Origin: Pectinophora gossypiella | Taxonomy: Eukaryota; Arthropoda; Insecta; Lepidoptera; Gelechiidae | Direction of reading: 5' to 3' | Length of the DNA: 64,000 bases | Assembly: GCF_024362695.1 (NCBI RefSeq) | Contig: NC_065419.1 | Coordinates: 1,798,678 to 1,862,677, forward strand | Shown: positions 9,349 to 19,628 of the stretch, in pieces | Layout: each line of letters starts with the position of its first letter | How positions within the stretch are numbered: the first letter of the stretch is position 1 | Translations under genes and position numbers: made by a program | Notes under the pieces: model-generated | Told to the model about the DNA's origin: nothing | Databases searched by the model: none | Seen by the model: the letters and a program-made list of their open reading frames with translations, nothing else

Positions 9349-12285
9349 CTATAAATAAAAAATGTCCTCCAGCTCACCACATCGAGGCAAAGTCCCCAGA
9401 ATACTGGCCACGTTGCCCCTCTGCACCGCCAAACTGACCCTTTGGGCAAAATAACTGCCTGCTCTAGGGTCGGAAGTTGCCTCGATGAGGCGAGCTGAAA
9501 TCGTCTTTAAAAACTGACGTGCTTCTGGACCCCATGGGCCCAACGTTTCTACAGCAAAAGGCAAGAAAAAATAACCTGCACCCAGACCCTGATACTTACG
9601 CCGCTTTCCTAATTCCGCAGCCGCAGCCGCCGAACCCGGCTGAGAAGCCGTCGCCACTATGTGAGAGGGAGCCATCGTATCAACACACGTTACATCCCAA
9701 ACTAAACATCGTCCCTGACCCCAAGGGACCAATGACATTCCATCAGGTCTCTTGCCGTCCGATCGGAAAATCCCGTTAGGTTCGAGGACCGAAGGAATGC
9801 CAGCAGTCGCCAGAGCCCTCCTAAGAACGTCATTCAAAGATGCGTGACGTGGTACTCGTCCAGCAGACCTCTGACACGAGAGACCATGGTACCCCAGCTC
9901 CGTCACAAACTGCCCGCAACGACAGATATGAGGCAAATTCGTCCTTACTCCCAGACGCAAGGCCACCATCAAAGATAAACTGGTATTATCCACAAGAGTT
10001 CCCAGAACAGAAGATGGATGTGCCTGTAACCAATATCCAGACTCCCTTTCCGTCACAGCCAAAACCCGAGCCCGCTCCAACGGATCAGCACTGGACCCAA
10101 TTAAGTTTTCCTTTACTTTTAAACATAAGGGTTCATCCCACCGCCACTGCGACTCAGGAGACACAGGAAGCTCACCAGGACACAGATCCAGCCACCTGTG
10201 TCGCGCCTCTGGCAAGTAAGGGATGTCGATGGAACCCAAAGATGGGTTTATAATTTTCCCAAAAAGATCCCCACAAGCATGACCCGAGGACAAAAAGGCT
10301 GGCAGCGCCACTGATGATGTCCCTCTTACACCCAGGCCTCCAAAACGGACAGGAAGAGAAGCCTGATCCCAAGCTCGTTCCGACATGGGACAATTCAATA
10401 CATCAGACAGAACTGACTTTATTAAATTATCCAAAGAACATAACAAATCCGGAAACATCCAAAAATTGCAACATCGCAAAACATACATGAACTTTGGGAC
10501 AAATAAACAGTAACGAATCAAGAACAAAGCCATGTGAGAGTTGATTCGCGTAAGGCGGTCAGACGTCTCGCGAAATTTCTGTACCTGGGCCTGAACAAAA
10601 GAAGGATAAGCGGTCTCTAGCAATGGCGCCCCCAAAAGTGTTAGTGATGCCTCATCCAAAACTTTAATACCAGGCGCCACAACGGTAAAATCTTGAATAA
10701 TTCCCTGGCGTGTTTCCGGTGATATGGAAGCATCAACAAATAACTCACACTTGGAGTAATTCAAATCTAGGCCAATACCAGCAAAAGCAGAGCACAATAA
10801 AGAAAAATCAGACAGTACCGCAGCCGAATCACCCCCAAGAGTACCATCATCAAGATACCAAACATTGAATTTAGATGACAGCCTTGTAATTATGGGATGA
10901 ATCGCTAAGCTGAAAATAGCTGGCCCCAAAGGATCGCCCTGCTGACAACCCACGGAAGAATTTATGTAGCTGTCCCCATACACTAACTTAGTTGGAAATC
11001 CATAACATTGCCACAGATATGAATAAACTTCAGGCAATACGTCTCTTACTTGCTCTAACATTACACCGCGATCTACCGAATTGAATGCGTTACGAATATC
11101 CACCTTCAAGAAAACGTCCCCACCATGGCCCTCCAAAAAAGCACGTGCGGCATGCACAGCCGCCTCACAACCGCCCCTCGAGCCATACCCCAACTGAATT
11201 GGCTGAAAACGTGCCGTTAACTGGGGTAATATATATCTGCAACACAACTTGGACACGATACGTCGCAAAGTACACCCCACTGCTATCGGCCGGATACCGC
11301 CATCTTTCTTTTTTAATGCACACAAATTTGCACCGTAAAGAATCTCCGCTATGTCCGGTGGTACCTTCCCAGACAACATCAAATTCGTCAACGCAGTGAT
11401 GCTTCCCAAGAGAGCGGTGGCGGCATCCCCTAAGCCACCGGCTACTAAATCCTTAAAATGTTGCGGAGACAAGCCGTCCAGACCAGCCGCTGAACCACTC
11501 TTAAAACTCATTATTACCCGATGCACATCCTCTACAGACACGGCCATAACTGGATCCGATGACTGAGGAGGTGGTGGCACAACAGTTGGCGACCGGCTGG
11601 GATGCTTTGACTCCAGCTCATGGAACGTATCCGCATTACACGGTGCTACTACATCGCTTGAGAATAATAGACTCGCTGCACCCCTCAGATCACCTTCACC
11701 CACCTTGAGTTCCACTCTCTTAAACAGACTGTTTTCTGGAGGCCGACTAAAATTTCTTCTTCTATCAAGCAAAATGGGCACCGAGGTCAGATCGCCACAA
11801 TTATCCTTAATCCTCTGTGTCAATGATGAAGATCTCCCCGGCTGCCTTGACACATGTAATATTTTATACGCACATGTCAATAAATCCTGCCAACACTCGG
11901 TACTATTTGTGGTGACCACCCTGTCAATTAGCTTTTTCAACGCCAACGCCACCGTAACCCTCGCTCCTCGAGGTACTCTCTTAACTACTGGAAAGTTACG
12001 CTTATAACCCACCAAAATCTTCCATAAAGGATCCGGTGATAACCCAACAAGTCCAGACGGCGGCGGCGGCACCGGGTGCGACACACAAGCAACCGCCACC
12101 ACTGGCAACACCGCATCCGCCGGGGAACTAGATGGGCCCTGCTTATGCACCTTACTTATGTGGCAATTCAAACCCTTTTTGCCCTTGAAAAATCTAGGCA
12201 AAGTGCAAAGGGGACACCTTTCCGATGAAAGCTGAGTTAGCGCAGCAATTGGCTGAGAAACATCAGGGACTGGGTTAGTATCCAT
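9349..12285 (-). CDS. Non-LTR retrotransposon protein with restriction-like endonuclease (R2/R4/CRE-type layout)
   Basis: An intact 978-residue ORF. An N-terminal C2H2 zinc finger (C24, C27, H42, H47) would bind target DNA. Reverse transcriptase motifs follow: KVDIRNAFNSVD (A, near 397), GCQQGDPLGP (B, near 447) and WYLDDG (C, near 477). Near 790-805 a CxC...H...C cluster precedes a PD-(D/E)xK-type nuclease: KRPDG near 847 and VWDVTC near 862. This order (finger, RT, CCHC, nuclease) is known from site-specific, single-ORF non-LTR elements. No AP endonuclease is present, unlike the R1-clade element at 41.5 kb. The start ATG gives MDTNPVPD. The ORF has no stop or frameshift, so the copy may be young. 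Clade assignment below the nuclease type is not certain. The 5' flank (12286-12640) is very AT-rich. Confidence 0.88.
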   Translation of the reverse strand: MDTNPVPDVSQPIAALTQLSSERCPLCTLPRFFKGKKGLNCHISKVHKQGPSSSPADAVLPVVAVACVSHPVPPPPSGLVGLSPDPLWKILVGYKRNFPVVKRVPRGARVTVALALKKLIDRVVTTNSTECWQDLLTCAYKILHVSRQPGRSSSLTQRIKDNCGDLTSVPILLDRRRNFSRPPENSLFKRVELKVGEGDLRGAASLLFSSDVVAPCNADTFHELESKHPSRSPTVVPPPPQSSDPVMAVSVEDVHRVIMSFKSGSAAGLDGLSPQHFKDLVAGGLGDAATALLGSITALTNLMLSGKVPPDIAEILYGANLCALKKKDGGIRPIAVGCTLRRIVSKLCCRYILPQLTARFQPIQLGYGSRGGCEAAVHAARAFLEGHGGDVFLKVDIRNAFNSVDRGVMLEQVRDVLPEVYSYLWQCYGFPTKLVYGDSYINSSVGCQQGDPLGPAIFSLAIHPIITRLSSKFNVWYLDDGTLGGDSAAVLSDFSLLCSAFAGIGLDLNYSKCELFVDASISPETRQGIIQDFTVVAPGIKVLDEASLTLLGAPLLETAYPSFVQAQVQKFRETSDRLTRINSHMALFLIRYCLFVPKFMYVLRCCNFWMFPDLLCSLDNLIKSVLSDVLNCPMSERAWDQASLPVRFGGLGVRGTSSVALPAFLSSGHACGDLFGKIINPSLGSIDIPYLPEARHRWLDLCPGELPVSPESQWRWDEPLCLKVKENLIGSSADPLERARVLAVTERESGYWLQAHPSSVLGTLVDNTSLSLMVALRLGVRTNLPHICRCGQFVTELGYHGLSCQRSAGRVPRHASLNDVLRRALATAGIPSVLEPNGIFRSDGKRPDGMSLVPWGQGRCLVWDVTCVDTMAPSHIVATASQPGSAAAAAELGKRRKYQGLGAGYFFLPFAVETLGPWGPEARQFLKTISARLIEATSDPRAGSYFAQRVSLAVQRGNVASILGTLPRCGELEDIFYL

Positions 12286-12655
12286 TCTTCCCCCTTACCA
12301 GTGTTTACACACAACTACTCTTAATTATAACGCAAAATAAATATAAACAAAGAACAACTAAAAATATCACAGCTGTTATTGTAGAATAAATAAGAAGTTT
12401 GTACATAAAAAAAATACTAACTAAATCCTCACAAAAAACATAATAACAAAATATGAATAACACATGAACAATCACACAAAAATAAATCAAAACAAAAGGA
12501 ACCAATATAATACAAAACATACACCACATATTTCAACAAACAAATGGAACATAAATAAAAAAGTTATATAAAAAACAGCCACAAAAAAACAAATCAATAA
12601 AAAAAAACAAAAAAGTCATAAGTGAAGATGTAAAAGTCGTTTCCTGAGGACTTTA

Positions 12656-13330
12656 TGTCTTGGCTTGTCCTCCACTCCGTCCAAACAGTCAAAAAGCCGC
12701 TAGCGCACGTTGGAGATACGAACCCGGACTGCACATATACAAGTCTGACTCACAACCGATTGCGCCGCGCATGCATAGTTGTAGGCTACGAAAATCTGTA
12801 TCCTAATGATACTGCAAAAATAGATGCACACTATAGTAGGTGTAGATGCAGCGGTGAAGCACCCAGAGAACTGGTTACTTGGTGACTCATCACGCAGGGC
12901 GGTGACACGGAGCAACACAGAGCGACACAAATCCCGACTCTTTCCAGCTGCGTCACATTGTAATCACAGTGTAGCGACCGTTGGTGACTAAGCGCTTAAT
13001 TTTTGCTTTGATTTCGGTCTATCGCCCCGTTATTCGTATATAAAACTAAATTTTAAATACGTCACCAAAACACCGGTACTGTCAGCTTCACGCTTATATG
13101 CGACACTTGTCAAAAGTTCCACTTTTTAACCAAATTCACAATTAAAAACACGGAGTTAAGCGACAAACGATATTCACCTTGGGTGTTCGTGTGTGTGTTG
13201 TAGTTTATTATTAAGTGACGTACTTGAGTAGATCTTCAGTTTCAGAGTAATTTAGGGTTTTCAGGAATAAAGTAAGATTTTTCTTACACTCAACATTCGT
13301 GGTTCGTGTACTACTTATACGTACCTCCAA
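12656..13330. other. No gene recognised
   Basis: Mixed-composition DNA with only short unsupported ORFs. I see no splice-consistent coding, RNA gene or clear repeat in it. Confidence 0.4.
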
Positions 13331-13334
13331 CATC

Positions 13335-13475
13335 ATCATCAATTTAAGAGCCACGCTCTTGTCGGTGCAGCATTTTCCATGCTACTTTTTTAGGGAAAAA
13401 TAGGACAGTGGTTTCCCTCTTGCCTTCCGCCCCGCAGTACTCTGTCTGACGCAAGCGGGCGCATACTTACCTCAT
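13335..13475 (-). mobile_element. SINE-like repeat, family D (minus)
   Basis: Segments GTCGGTGCAGCATTTTCCAT, GGACAGTGGTTTCCCTCTTG and CCCCGCAGTACTCTGTCTGA occur here and in reverse complement at about 52.06-52.17 kb. Two diverged copies in opposite orientation show it is dispersed. I did not find internal promoter boxes, so calling it a SINE is tentative. Confidence 0.6.
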
Positions 13476-13494
13476 TAGTAATTATTACTACGTA

Positions 13495-13690
13495 GTAGAG
13501 ACGACTAGAAATCAGCCCGCGACAATAAACACTTCAGCCGGGTCAGCATGACAAGCGCGCCGCGCGCGGTGGACTAATATCGAGCGCTTCGACCAATAAA
13601 CGATACGAATACTATCTACGTAGATGGACGTCAAACGGCTATTGGTCAAAACGTTCAATATAAGTATGAGTAGGTATTAGCGAATTGCTT
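13495..13690. mobile_element. Palindromic MITE family E, copy 1
   Basis: Shares AAATCAGCCCGCGA, AATAAACACTTCAGCCGGGT, CCAATAAACGATACGAA and CTATCTACGTAGATGGACGT with the copy at 14.82-15.02 kb. The interior folds: CGAGCGCTTCGACCAATA pairs with TATTGGTCAAAACGTTC. Confidence 0.75.
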
Positions 13691-13719
13691 CGTGTACTAG
13701 CTTCAAGATAAATAATTAA

Positions 13720-13950
13720 ATTCTATTTACTTAATAAAGACAGATCAAAAACTAACGAAATATATTTTATTTTTTCTATTTAATTTATTTATGAATTTTA
13801 ATCAAGAAAAACATAATAATAAGTCCGACACTTTATCACGCTTTTCTATGACGTCACAGTGTGCTTTTTCATACAAATTCCACAGTAATTTCGTGTTTTG
13901 ACGTTTAGTAAAAAGTAACTGATTTGACTAGTTGGAAACCAGCCTATTAA
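13720..13950 (-). mobile_element. Dispersed repeat family F
   Basis: Reads ACAGTAATTTCGTGTTTTGA and ends with GACTAGTTGGAAACC. The same sequence in reverse complement occurs at 16.89-17.13 kb, with a third copy split at 30.59/31.59 kb and a fragment near 59.55 kb. A shared end carries AGATCTGTCTTTATT. Confidence 0.7.
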
Positions 13951-14069
13951 CATTAGTACATATTATAACACCACAATGTGATGTTCGCTGATAGATGGTG
14001 GAGTGTATGGAGAAAGTCCTTGGCTTTTTGCGATAAGATTTACTGATGATTTACTCTTTTTTATTCTAT

Positions 14070-14384
14070 TCTTATTCTATCATGTGGGTTGTGAGTTGAA
14101 TTACCAACCTCATCAACTCGGAGTCAGGTTTATTACTGACCCGTCACAGGCCCCTGACATGGCTCATGTAACGACTACTTACTAACATCTGTAAGTAGTA
14201 ACCGGGACCAACGGCTTAACGTGCCTTCTGAAGCACGGATCATCTTACTTTTTGGACAATTAGCTGATCAGCCTCTAATGTCCTAGGGATCACAAAGTAA
14301 TTTTTGTGATTTGTCGCCACCGGGAATCGAACCTGGGACCTCCGGATCGCGAGCACGTCGCTCAACCACTGGACCACAGAGGCC
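14070..14384 (-). mobile_element. SINE family A, near full length
   Basis: On the minus strand it starts with a tRNA-like head containing box A (TGGTCCAGTGG) and a box B-like sequence, then the central block with GTGCTTC...GAAGGCACG, and ends with the ACAACCCACATGATAG tail. Several substitutions mark it as old. Confidence 0.88.
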
Positions 14385-14819
14385 GTACTTACGCGAATAG
14401 GGTTTTTTTGTAAAGAGTGTCCGGGGTATGTCAGTGTAATTAAAATGCTCGCACAGCCAATGCAGTTGGCAAATTAATCATGGTGTCACTTCACGCCCCT
14501 ATCGCTTCTACCTTGTGTCTTCCGAAACTCTCATTCCTCTAAATTTATGCGCCAATTTAAGAGCAAACAAGCCGGTCTTCGCTTACACGGAATACTAATT
14601 CCCATTGCCTGTTTTATTTCACATCGCGACGTGGGGTTTTGGTGTAAATTACACTATTTAAACTGTTCAAAGACATTTACTCTCCTGAGAAGTTTCGTAA
14701 ACTTTGCTAGGGACGTTTGCAAACATTTGTTTGAGTAATTTGCAAGTAGACAGATAGACTTATGGTCACGCTTAGTAACATGACAGATGTGATGGTTATT
14801 CTTTTTAGTTTTAATAGCA

Positions 14820-15022
14820 CTCTCAGAGGCGACTCGAAATCAGCCCGCGATAATAAACACTTCAGCCGGGTTAGCATAACTACCGCGCCGCGTGGGGCGT
14901 GAATTATATCGAGCGCTTGGACCAATAAACGATACGAATGCTATCTACGTAGATGGACGTCAAGCGGCTATTGGTCGAAGCGCTCAATATAATTCGCGGC
15001 GCGTTTGTCATGCAGACCTGGT
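14820..15022. mobile_element. Palindromic MITE family E, copy 2
   Basis: The second copy of the 13.5-kb element. Arms pair: CGCGCCGCG and TATATCGAGCGCTTGGACCA on the left match CGAAGCGCTCAATATA and CGCGGCGCG on the right. The centre holds the self-complementary ATCTACGTAGAT. Confidence 0.75.
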
Positions 15023-15036
15023 AGGATTTTGATACC

Positions 15037-15275
15037 TTTTTTTGACGTGACTTATTGTAGATTTGCCGCAAATGGCATTAACTACTTGGCTGGACAAATG
15101 GGGAGTGCTGAAGGCCAGACGAGAAGGCAGGGTACAAAATTTGAGACAGGACACAGGTTCGCGCCCAACTGGGCACCCTCAGGCCAGTTGTCTTTAATTT
15201 TGTACCAGTATAGAGCATTCAACGCTCCCCATTTATCCGTAATCAATGCTGCGGCAAACATACAATAAGTCATAA
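15037..15275. mobile_element. Foldback MITE family G, complete palindromic copy
   Basis: The left end TGACGTGACTTATTGTAGAT and following arm (GCCGCAAATGGCATTAACTA, GGACAAATGGGGAGTGCTGA) reappear inverted at the right (CGCTCCCCATTTATCC, ATGCTGCGGCAAACATACAA, TAAGTCATA). The arms are about 90-100 bp and diverged. Other members are at 18.6, 25.5, 26.9, 32.2, 33.0, 34.0, 38.8 and 48.7 kb. DNA from 15276 to 15605 has nothing recognised. Confidence 0.82.
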
Positions 15276-15605
15276 TTCGACTTAAAATGTAGCCAACTAA
15301 ATGACACTAAGTTTCTTTTCTAACTTATTCAAATAGCTCTTTTCAATTCTTTGTCACTCAATTATGAAAATGATCTTTTCATATCTGCTCAGTTGTAAAA
15401 TTTAGTTGAAAAGAAAATACCATTTTACAGGTCATTGGCGACTATTCATCTTTGACAAATAAAAATCTTTAGTAAGAATTTTTATCGGTTAGTGAAATAT
15501 TATTGAAAAGAAGAACGACCAATAAAATACATTTGAAAAGAAATAGTAAGTATTTGCCTTTTGAATGAACAAAGAATTATATTAATGTGATTGGATTGGA
15601 TTGTT

Positions 15606-15735
15606 TTTGAAAGGGTCTGCTTACCTAATCTGAAGATTTGACAGGTCAGGTTTTTGACAGAAGCGACTGCTTGTCTGACCTTCTATCCCGCGACGGGACA
15701 ACCAGCCCAATACAGGTTTAGCAGGGTTAATGGTC
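15606..15735 (-). mobile_element. Family C repeat tail
   Basis: Reverse complement of the GCAGTCGCTTCTGT tail: GGTCTGCTTACCTAATCTGA, AGATTTGACAGGTCAGG, CAGAAGCGACTGCTTGTCTG and CGCGACGGGACAACCAGCCC. It has no head. Confidence 0.75.
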
Positions 15736-15998
15736 TTGAATGAAACCAAAACCAAAGGTCTAAAGATTAGAAAGTTTTCTGACATAAAAAACAATTTGTC
15801 TAGTATGTAACGTGAAATAGATAGGTAAGTGATTTTCTAAAATCTCATTAGGTACATAATTATGTTTATTTATTTATTTTTTTACATATCCAAACACATA
15901 ATCATAGAAAGAAATAGAAAGTAAGGTAGGTAGAGGGGGTTAGTTAGGGGGGTAGGGGTTAGGCAGTAGTTTATGATAGAAAGTAGATATTATTTACT

Positions 15999-16148
15999 TC
16001 TTCTATCGTGTGGGTTGTGAGGTGGATTATCAACCTCATCAACCCTGGTGTCAGGGTTACTATTGAGCCGCAAAAGGCCCCTGACATGGCTCATGTAACG
16101 ACTACTAACCTACATCAGTAAGTAGTAACCGGGACCAACGGCTTAACG
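15999..16148 (-). mobile_element. SINE family A, 3' half
   Basis: Carries the tail (CGTGTGGGTTGTGAGGTGG), the CCTGGTGTCAGGGTTACTAT part and ends in the central block at AACCGGGACCAACGGCTTAA. It is 5'-truncated, as target-primed insertion often produces. Confidence 0.85.
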
Positions 16149-16444
16149 GATATTTACTTTGAATGAAGTTTGTAATATTAATGTATATGGTGTATTTTAT
16201 GTACATACTTATTTTCATTATTCGGCGTCCTGCAGAGATATAATGAAGATTTTACGTCGAGATTCAAGTAGAACAATAAAGATACCTGGAAGTAAATATA
16301 GAAATATGTACACCACCCTACTCGTTGAATATTAAATGTCTACGGTTACTTCAAGTTTAATGGAAAATTGTGCAGCTTTGTTACATTTAAGTAGAGCCAT
16401 TAGAAAAACGATTTTAAATAAAATTTAATTTGTAGTTACATCAT

Positions 16445-16600
16445 CTCCTTAGCAATATCCCGTTTTACACACGGTCCACTTACCTAACCTGAAGGTTTGA
16501 CAAGTCCGGTTTTTTACAAAAGCGACTACCTGACTGACCTTCCAACCCGCGAACGGAAAACCAGCCAAATACAGTTTAGGTTACATACCTTCTAAAATGC
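16445..16600 (-). mobile_element. Family C repeat tail
   Basis: Reverse-strand copy: CCCGTTTTACACACGGTCCA, TTACCTAACCTGAAGGTTTG, AAAAGCGACTACCTGACTGA and ACGGAAAACCAGCC. Diverged from the copies at 15.6, 23.2 and 29.1 kb. Confidence 0.72.
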
Positions 16601-16671
16601 ATTTCTCAGGAATGTCTAGGAACTGATATTAGGCAGCCAAATGTCTAAATTGTATCACAATATTTTATGTT

Positions 16672-16845
16672 CTTTTAAAGAACGTCTAGGGCCCTGTGCC
16701 GTGGCTCTGTTTCTTGCAGCTTCTTTTCGCCGGCTATACAGGTTGTGAGAAGCTGCAGTAGTTTTAGGCAGATGAGACGTTCGTTACGATTCAAAGTGTA
16801 ATTATGTTACCAACTGAATAAAGATATTTATGAATTTGAACTCTA
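16672..16845 (+). mobile_element. LINE 3' UTR fragment
   Basis: Shares CTAGGGCCCTGTGC, GCAGTAGTTTTA, GACGTTC and an AATAAAGATATTTATGAAT end with the 3' UTR of the LINE fragment at 19.6-20.8 kb. It is a severely 5'-truncated copy of that family or a relative. Confidence 0.55.
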
Positions 16846-16894
16846 CACCTCTGCCTTCCACGGGGGTACATGCGTGGTGCTGTATTAAGTTGTT

Positions 16895-17130
16895 AGGGTA
16901 ATTTCCAACCGGTCAAATCAGTAACCTTTTAATAAACGTCAAAACACGAAATTACTATGGAATTTATATGAAAAAGCAACCTGACAAAATGTCGCAGTTT
17001 TTATTACATTTTTCTTTAATAAAATAATTCATTAATAAGTTAAATAGAAAAAAATGGTAACGATTTTGTCACCTTTAGATCTGTCTTTATTTAGTAATCA
17101 GAATTTCATAATTTATCTCTGAGATAGGAT
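16895..17130 (+). mobile_element. Dispersed repeat family F
   Basis: Plus-oriented member: CCAACCGGTCAAATCAGTAA, AAACGTCAAAACACGAAATT and AGATCTGTCTTTATTTAG. It is the reverse complement of the 13.72-13.95 kb copy with moderate divergence. Confidence 0.7.
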
Positions 17131-17281
17131 ACTACCCAATCGAAAACTGCAAATTCAAATTCAAAAATATGTTTATTCAGTAGGTAACACTTTGAAACTC
17201 ATTGGTGATAAGTGGCAGTTGATCCATTACCAATGTAACATAACGGTCTATTTCTTGCCGTGTTAAAAACATATTAGTGTC

Positions 17282-17638
17282 ATGAAGAAAAACGACGTGA
17301 AGGAGTCGGGCCCTAACCACTGGATCGATTTTAATAATCCACAAATATTATCGTCAGAACGTTATTACATCCCCAGACTCGTAAAGGAGGCTGTTGAAAT
17401 CAGAAAACACAAAAATTTCAATAGGGAAGACGGGTTCAAATTATCGAGCATGTGGAATCCAGTGGCAGGTGTTGTAAAAAGCTTAAAACGGCCTAATGAG
17501 GTGAAAAAATGTGAGGACACAGTGAGTGCGATTTGTCGTAGTGAGTTTGGTGCGAGTTCAGATGGTTCCGAACATTCCGATATCAAATACGTAAACAAGC
17601 GGCAAAGAAAGAGGGTAGACAGACATGTCTGCCCGTAG
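17282..17638 (+). pseudogene. Penelope-like element, C-terminal protein fragment
   Basis: A 118-residue frame includes NHWIDFNNPQIL, YYIPRLVKEAVEIRKHKNFN and REDGFKLSS. From memory this run (…KEAxEIxKHxNFNREDG…) is the C-terminal end of insect Penelope-like (GIY-YIG) retroelement proteins. The RT domain and GIY-YIG core are missing upstream, so it is a 5'-truncated remnant. The downstream tail (17639-17760) matches the inverted-repeat sequences at 53.75 and 58.15 kb, which supports one retroelement family. It could not produce a working enzyme. Confidence 0.72.
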
Positions 17639-17765
17639 AAAATTATGGATCTAACTACTCCACTCCAATCTCATCAGTCATCCCGTGATCATGGCACTTG
17701 CAACAGTGTCGAAATATCGGGAGTCTCATATCCCTGATTTAAACGCGGTAAGAACCCGTTGTTAT
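17639..17765 (+). mobile_element. Penelope-like element terminal (pLTR-type) sequence
   Basis: Contains CCACTCCAATCTCATCAGTC, ATCCCGTGATCATGGCACTT, GCAACAGTGTCGAAATATCG and ACGCGGTAAGAACCCGTTGT. The same block lies in inverted form at 53.75-53.91 and 58.15-58.40 kb. It directly follows the C-terminal protein fragment. From 17766 to 18185 nothing else was recognised. Confidence 0.72.
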
Positions 17766-18351
17766 GTGTTTCATTACCAATCTATTTCGCCTCCGATCGT
17801 CAATTGTTCCTCTCGTTTTCTTCTTAAAAATGTCCGCCATTATGTTTTTATATTTATTATATTGTACTGTATTATATCAACGCCCATTTCCAGGCCGTAC
17901 GCAGTGTTCCATAGACCGTAGAGCGCAGACATAATTTAAAGGATAATGTGTACGTCTCGTGAAAGCCCCTGTTATTCTACATCCACTGCCTTTGTTTATG
18001 TTTTCAATGTTAACTTAACTCACCATAAGCTAGAGATGGGAATTTCCAAAGCGTGTATGTTGTATTTTTTATTATCTTTTCTACAGTAGGTACCACTTCG
18101 AGTTCGCAGGTTCGATCCAACACAGGTCTAAATCAATGATAGCCGAATTTGTTTTCGAATGTTTGGATCATTAATTATTATCACGTGCTCAGCGGTGAAG
18201 GAAAACACCGTGATGAAACCCTCATTTCCATACACACACACACACACACACAGATAACAGATTAATTATCATATGCGAACTTACCTGTCTTGGGCTGGTT
18301 TTCCCTTCGCAGGTTGGAAGGGCAGACAGGCAGTCGCTTCTGTAAAAAACC

Positions 18352-18991
18352 CCCTCCGGACTCGTGGTCACACCAGGTTGTCACACCAGTATGACAAACA
18401 GGAATTTTATTCTTGTTTGTCACACCGCTAACAAAACAACACCTTTTATCACACCATTATTAGTGCGGAGAATATCCAGATAAAAAATATATCGATATTT
18501 GCCATGAGGCATATTTGTGCAAAGAGATTATTTATGTTTCATAGCGCATTCTTTTTGTTTATTCCTATCTTCTATCACTGGCGACCTTATGGATTTTTTC
18601 ATAATTACCAGATTTTTTTTTATTTGATAGTAAGTCATATTGTCGCATTAACTACTTGACCGGACAAATGGGGAGCGCTGAAGGCTCTAACCCGGTACAA
18701 CATTTAAGACAACAGCCCTGAGGGTGCCCAATTGGGCGCGAACCTCGGCTCAAGGCGTCGTCTGAGAGGAAAAATGTTTGAAAGAATTAATCGACCCTAG
18801 TGGGTCGATAACGATAAGTTTCTGTTTAAGTATAATTTCGTAAACAAAATCAATTTTAATTTAAACACAGCACTACTTATAATGACAAGTCAGGATAAAA
18901 GGTGTTGTATTGTTAGCGGTGTGACAAAAAGAAAAAAAATCCTGTTTGTCATACTGGTGTGACAACCTGGTGTGACCACGAGTCCGGAGGG
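18352..18991. mobile_element. Non-autonomous DNA transposon with long TIRs and 8-bp target duplication
   Basis: Ends are CCCTCCGGACTCGTGGTCAC and its inverse GTGACCACGAGTCCGGAGGG. Inverted similarity continues inward for about 90 bp (GTTGTCACACCAGTATGACA, ...CACACCGCTAACAA). The flanking AAAAAACC (18344-18351 and 18992-18999) is an 8-bp duplication, as made by hAT and P superfamily transposases. GTCACACC recurs several times within each arm. No transposase ORF is inside. Confidence 0.88.
18625..18820 (+). mobile_element. Family G fragment nested in the 18.4-kb transposon
   Basis: Starts TAAGTCATATTGTCGCATTA and carries GGACAAATGGGGAGCGCTGA, AGGGTGCCCAATTGGGCGCG and AATTAATCGACCCTAGTGGG. It sits wholly inside the TIR element, so either it inserted later or it is part of that element's interior. 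Confidence 0.75.
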
Positions 18992-19390
18992 AAAAAACCG
19001 GACCTATCAAATCCTCAGGTTGGGTAAGCGGACCCTGTGAGAAACGGGATACTGCTAGGGGGACGATGATTTACGAATTGAACTCATGGTCTCTTTTTTG
19101 ATTCTATGTATAGCACTTCGGGTGTCGACTTAATAACGATACATAGATCGAAAGAGTTTCGCATGGTTATGAGGAGGACCCCGTCGTGTATTTGTTAACA
19201 CGTTCGGCCTGGCTTGACGAGAGCTGCGGATTCGGGTCTTTATTAGAATCCATAATTAAAAATACCTTAATTGACTATAACTAAGCATTAATATCCATAA
19301 TCATTGAAATCTATAATGTTCCAATGTACCTATAAATTGAAAAAGTATATCTTTAATATAAATAATTTAAATACGCATAAAGATTAAAAA

Positions 19391-19628
19391 CGGAATCCGT
19401 GGTCCAATGGTTGAGTGTTGGGCTCACGATCCGGAGGTCCCGGGTTCGAATCCCGGTGGGGACATATCCCAAAATCACTTTGTGATCCTTAGTTTGGTTT
19501 GGACATTTCAGGCTGATCACCTGGTTGTCCAAAAAGTAAGATGATCCGTGCTTCGGAAGGCACGTTAAGCCGTTGGTCCCGGTTACTACCTACTGATGTA
19601 TGTAAGTAGTCGTTACATGAGCCATGTC
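19391..19628 (+). mobile_element. SINE family A, 5' part (split copy)
   Basis: tRNA-like head with box A (TGGTCCAATGG) and box B (GGGTTCGAATCCC), then the central block CCGTGCTTCGGAAGGCACGT. It stops at GAGCCATGTCAG. The missing tail resumes at 20837. Confidence 0.88.

Larger units (their letters stand above)
18186..19076 (+). mobile_element. Family C repeat, split by a DNA transposon
   Basis: The left part runs to CAGTCGCTTCTGTAAAAAAC at 18350. The rest (AAAAAACCGGACC...TAAGCGGACCCTGTGAGAAA...CGGGATACTGCTAGGG) resumes at 18992. The AAAAAACC bases are present on both sides of the insert, a target duplication. A (CA)n run sits at 18232-18252. Confidence 0.8.

Noticed and set aside
9519..11566. 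Plus-strand ORFs opposite the REL element
   Set aside because: Shadows of the intact minus-strand ORF.
19391..19465. tRNA gene
   Set aside because: Box A, box B and a cloverleaf-like order are present here and at 22.3, 25.15, 27.6, 35.5 and 36.55 kb, but each is followed by the same SINE body and the acceptor stem pairs poorly. These are SINE heads.
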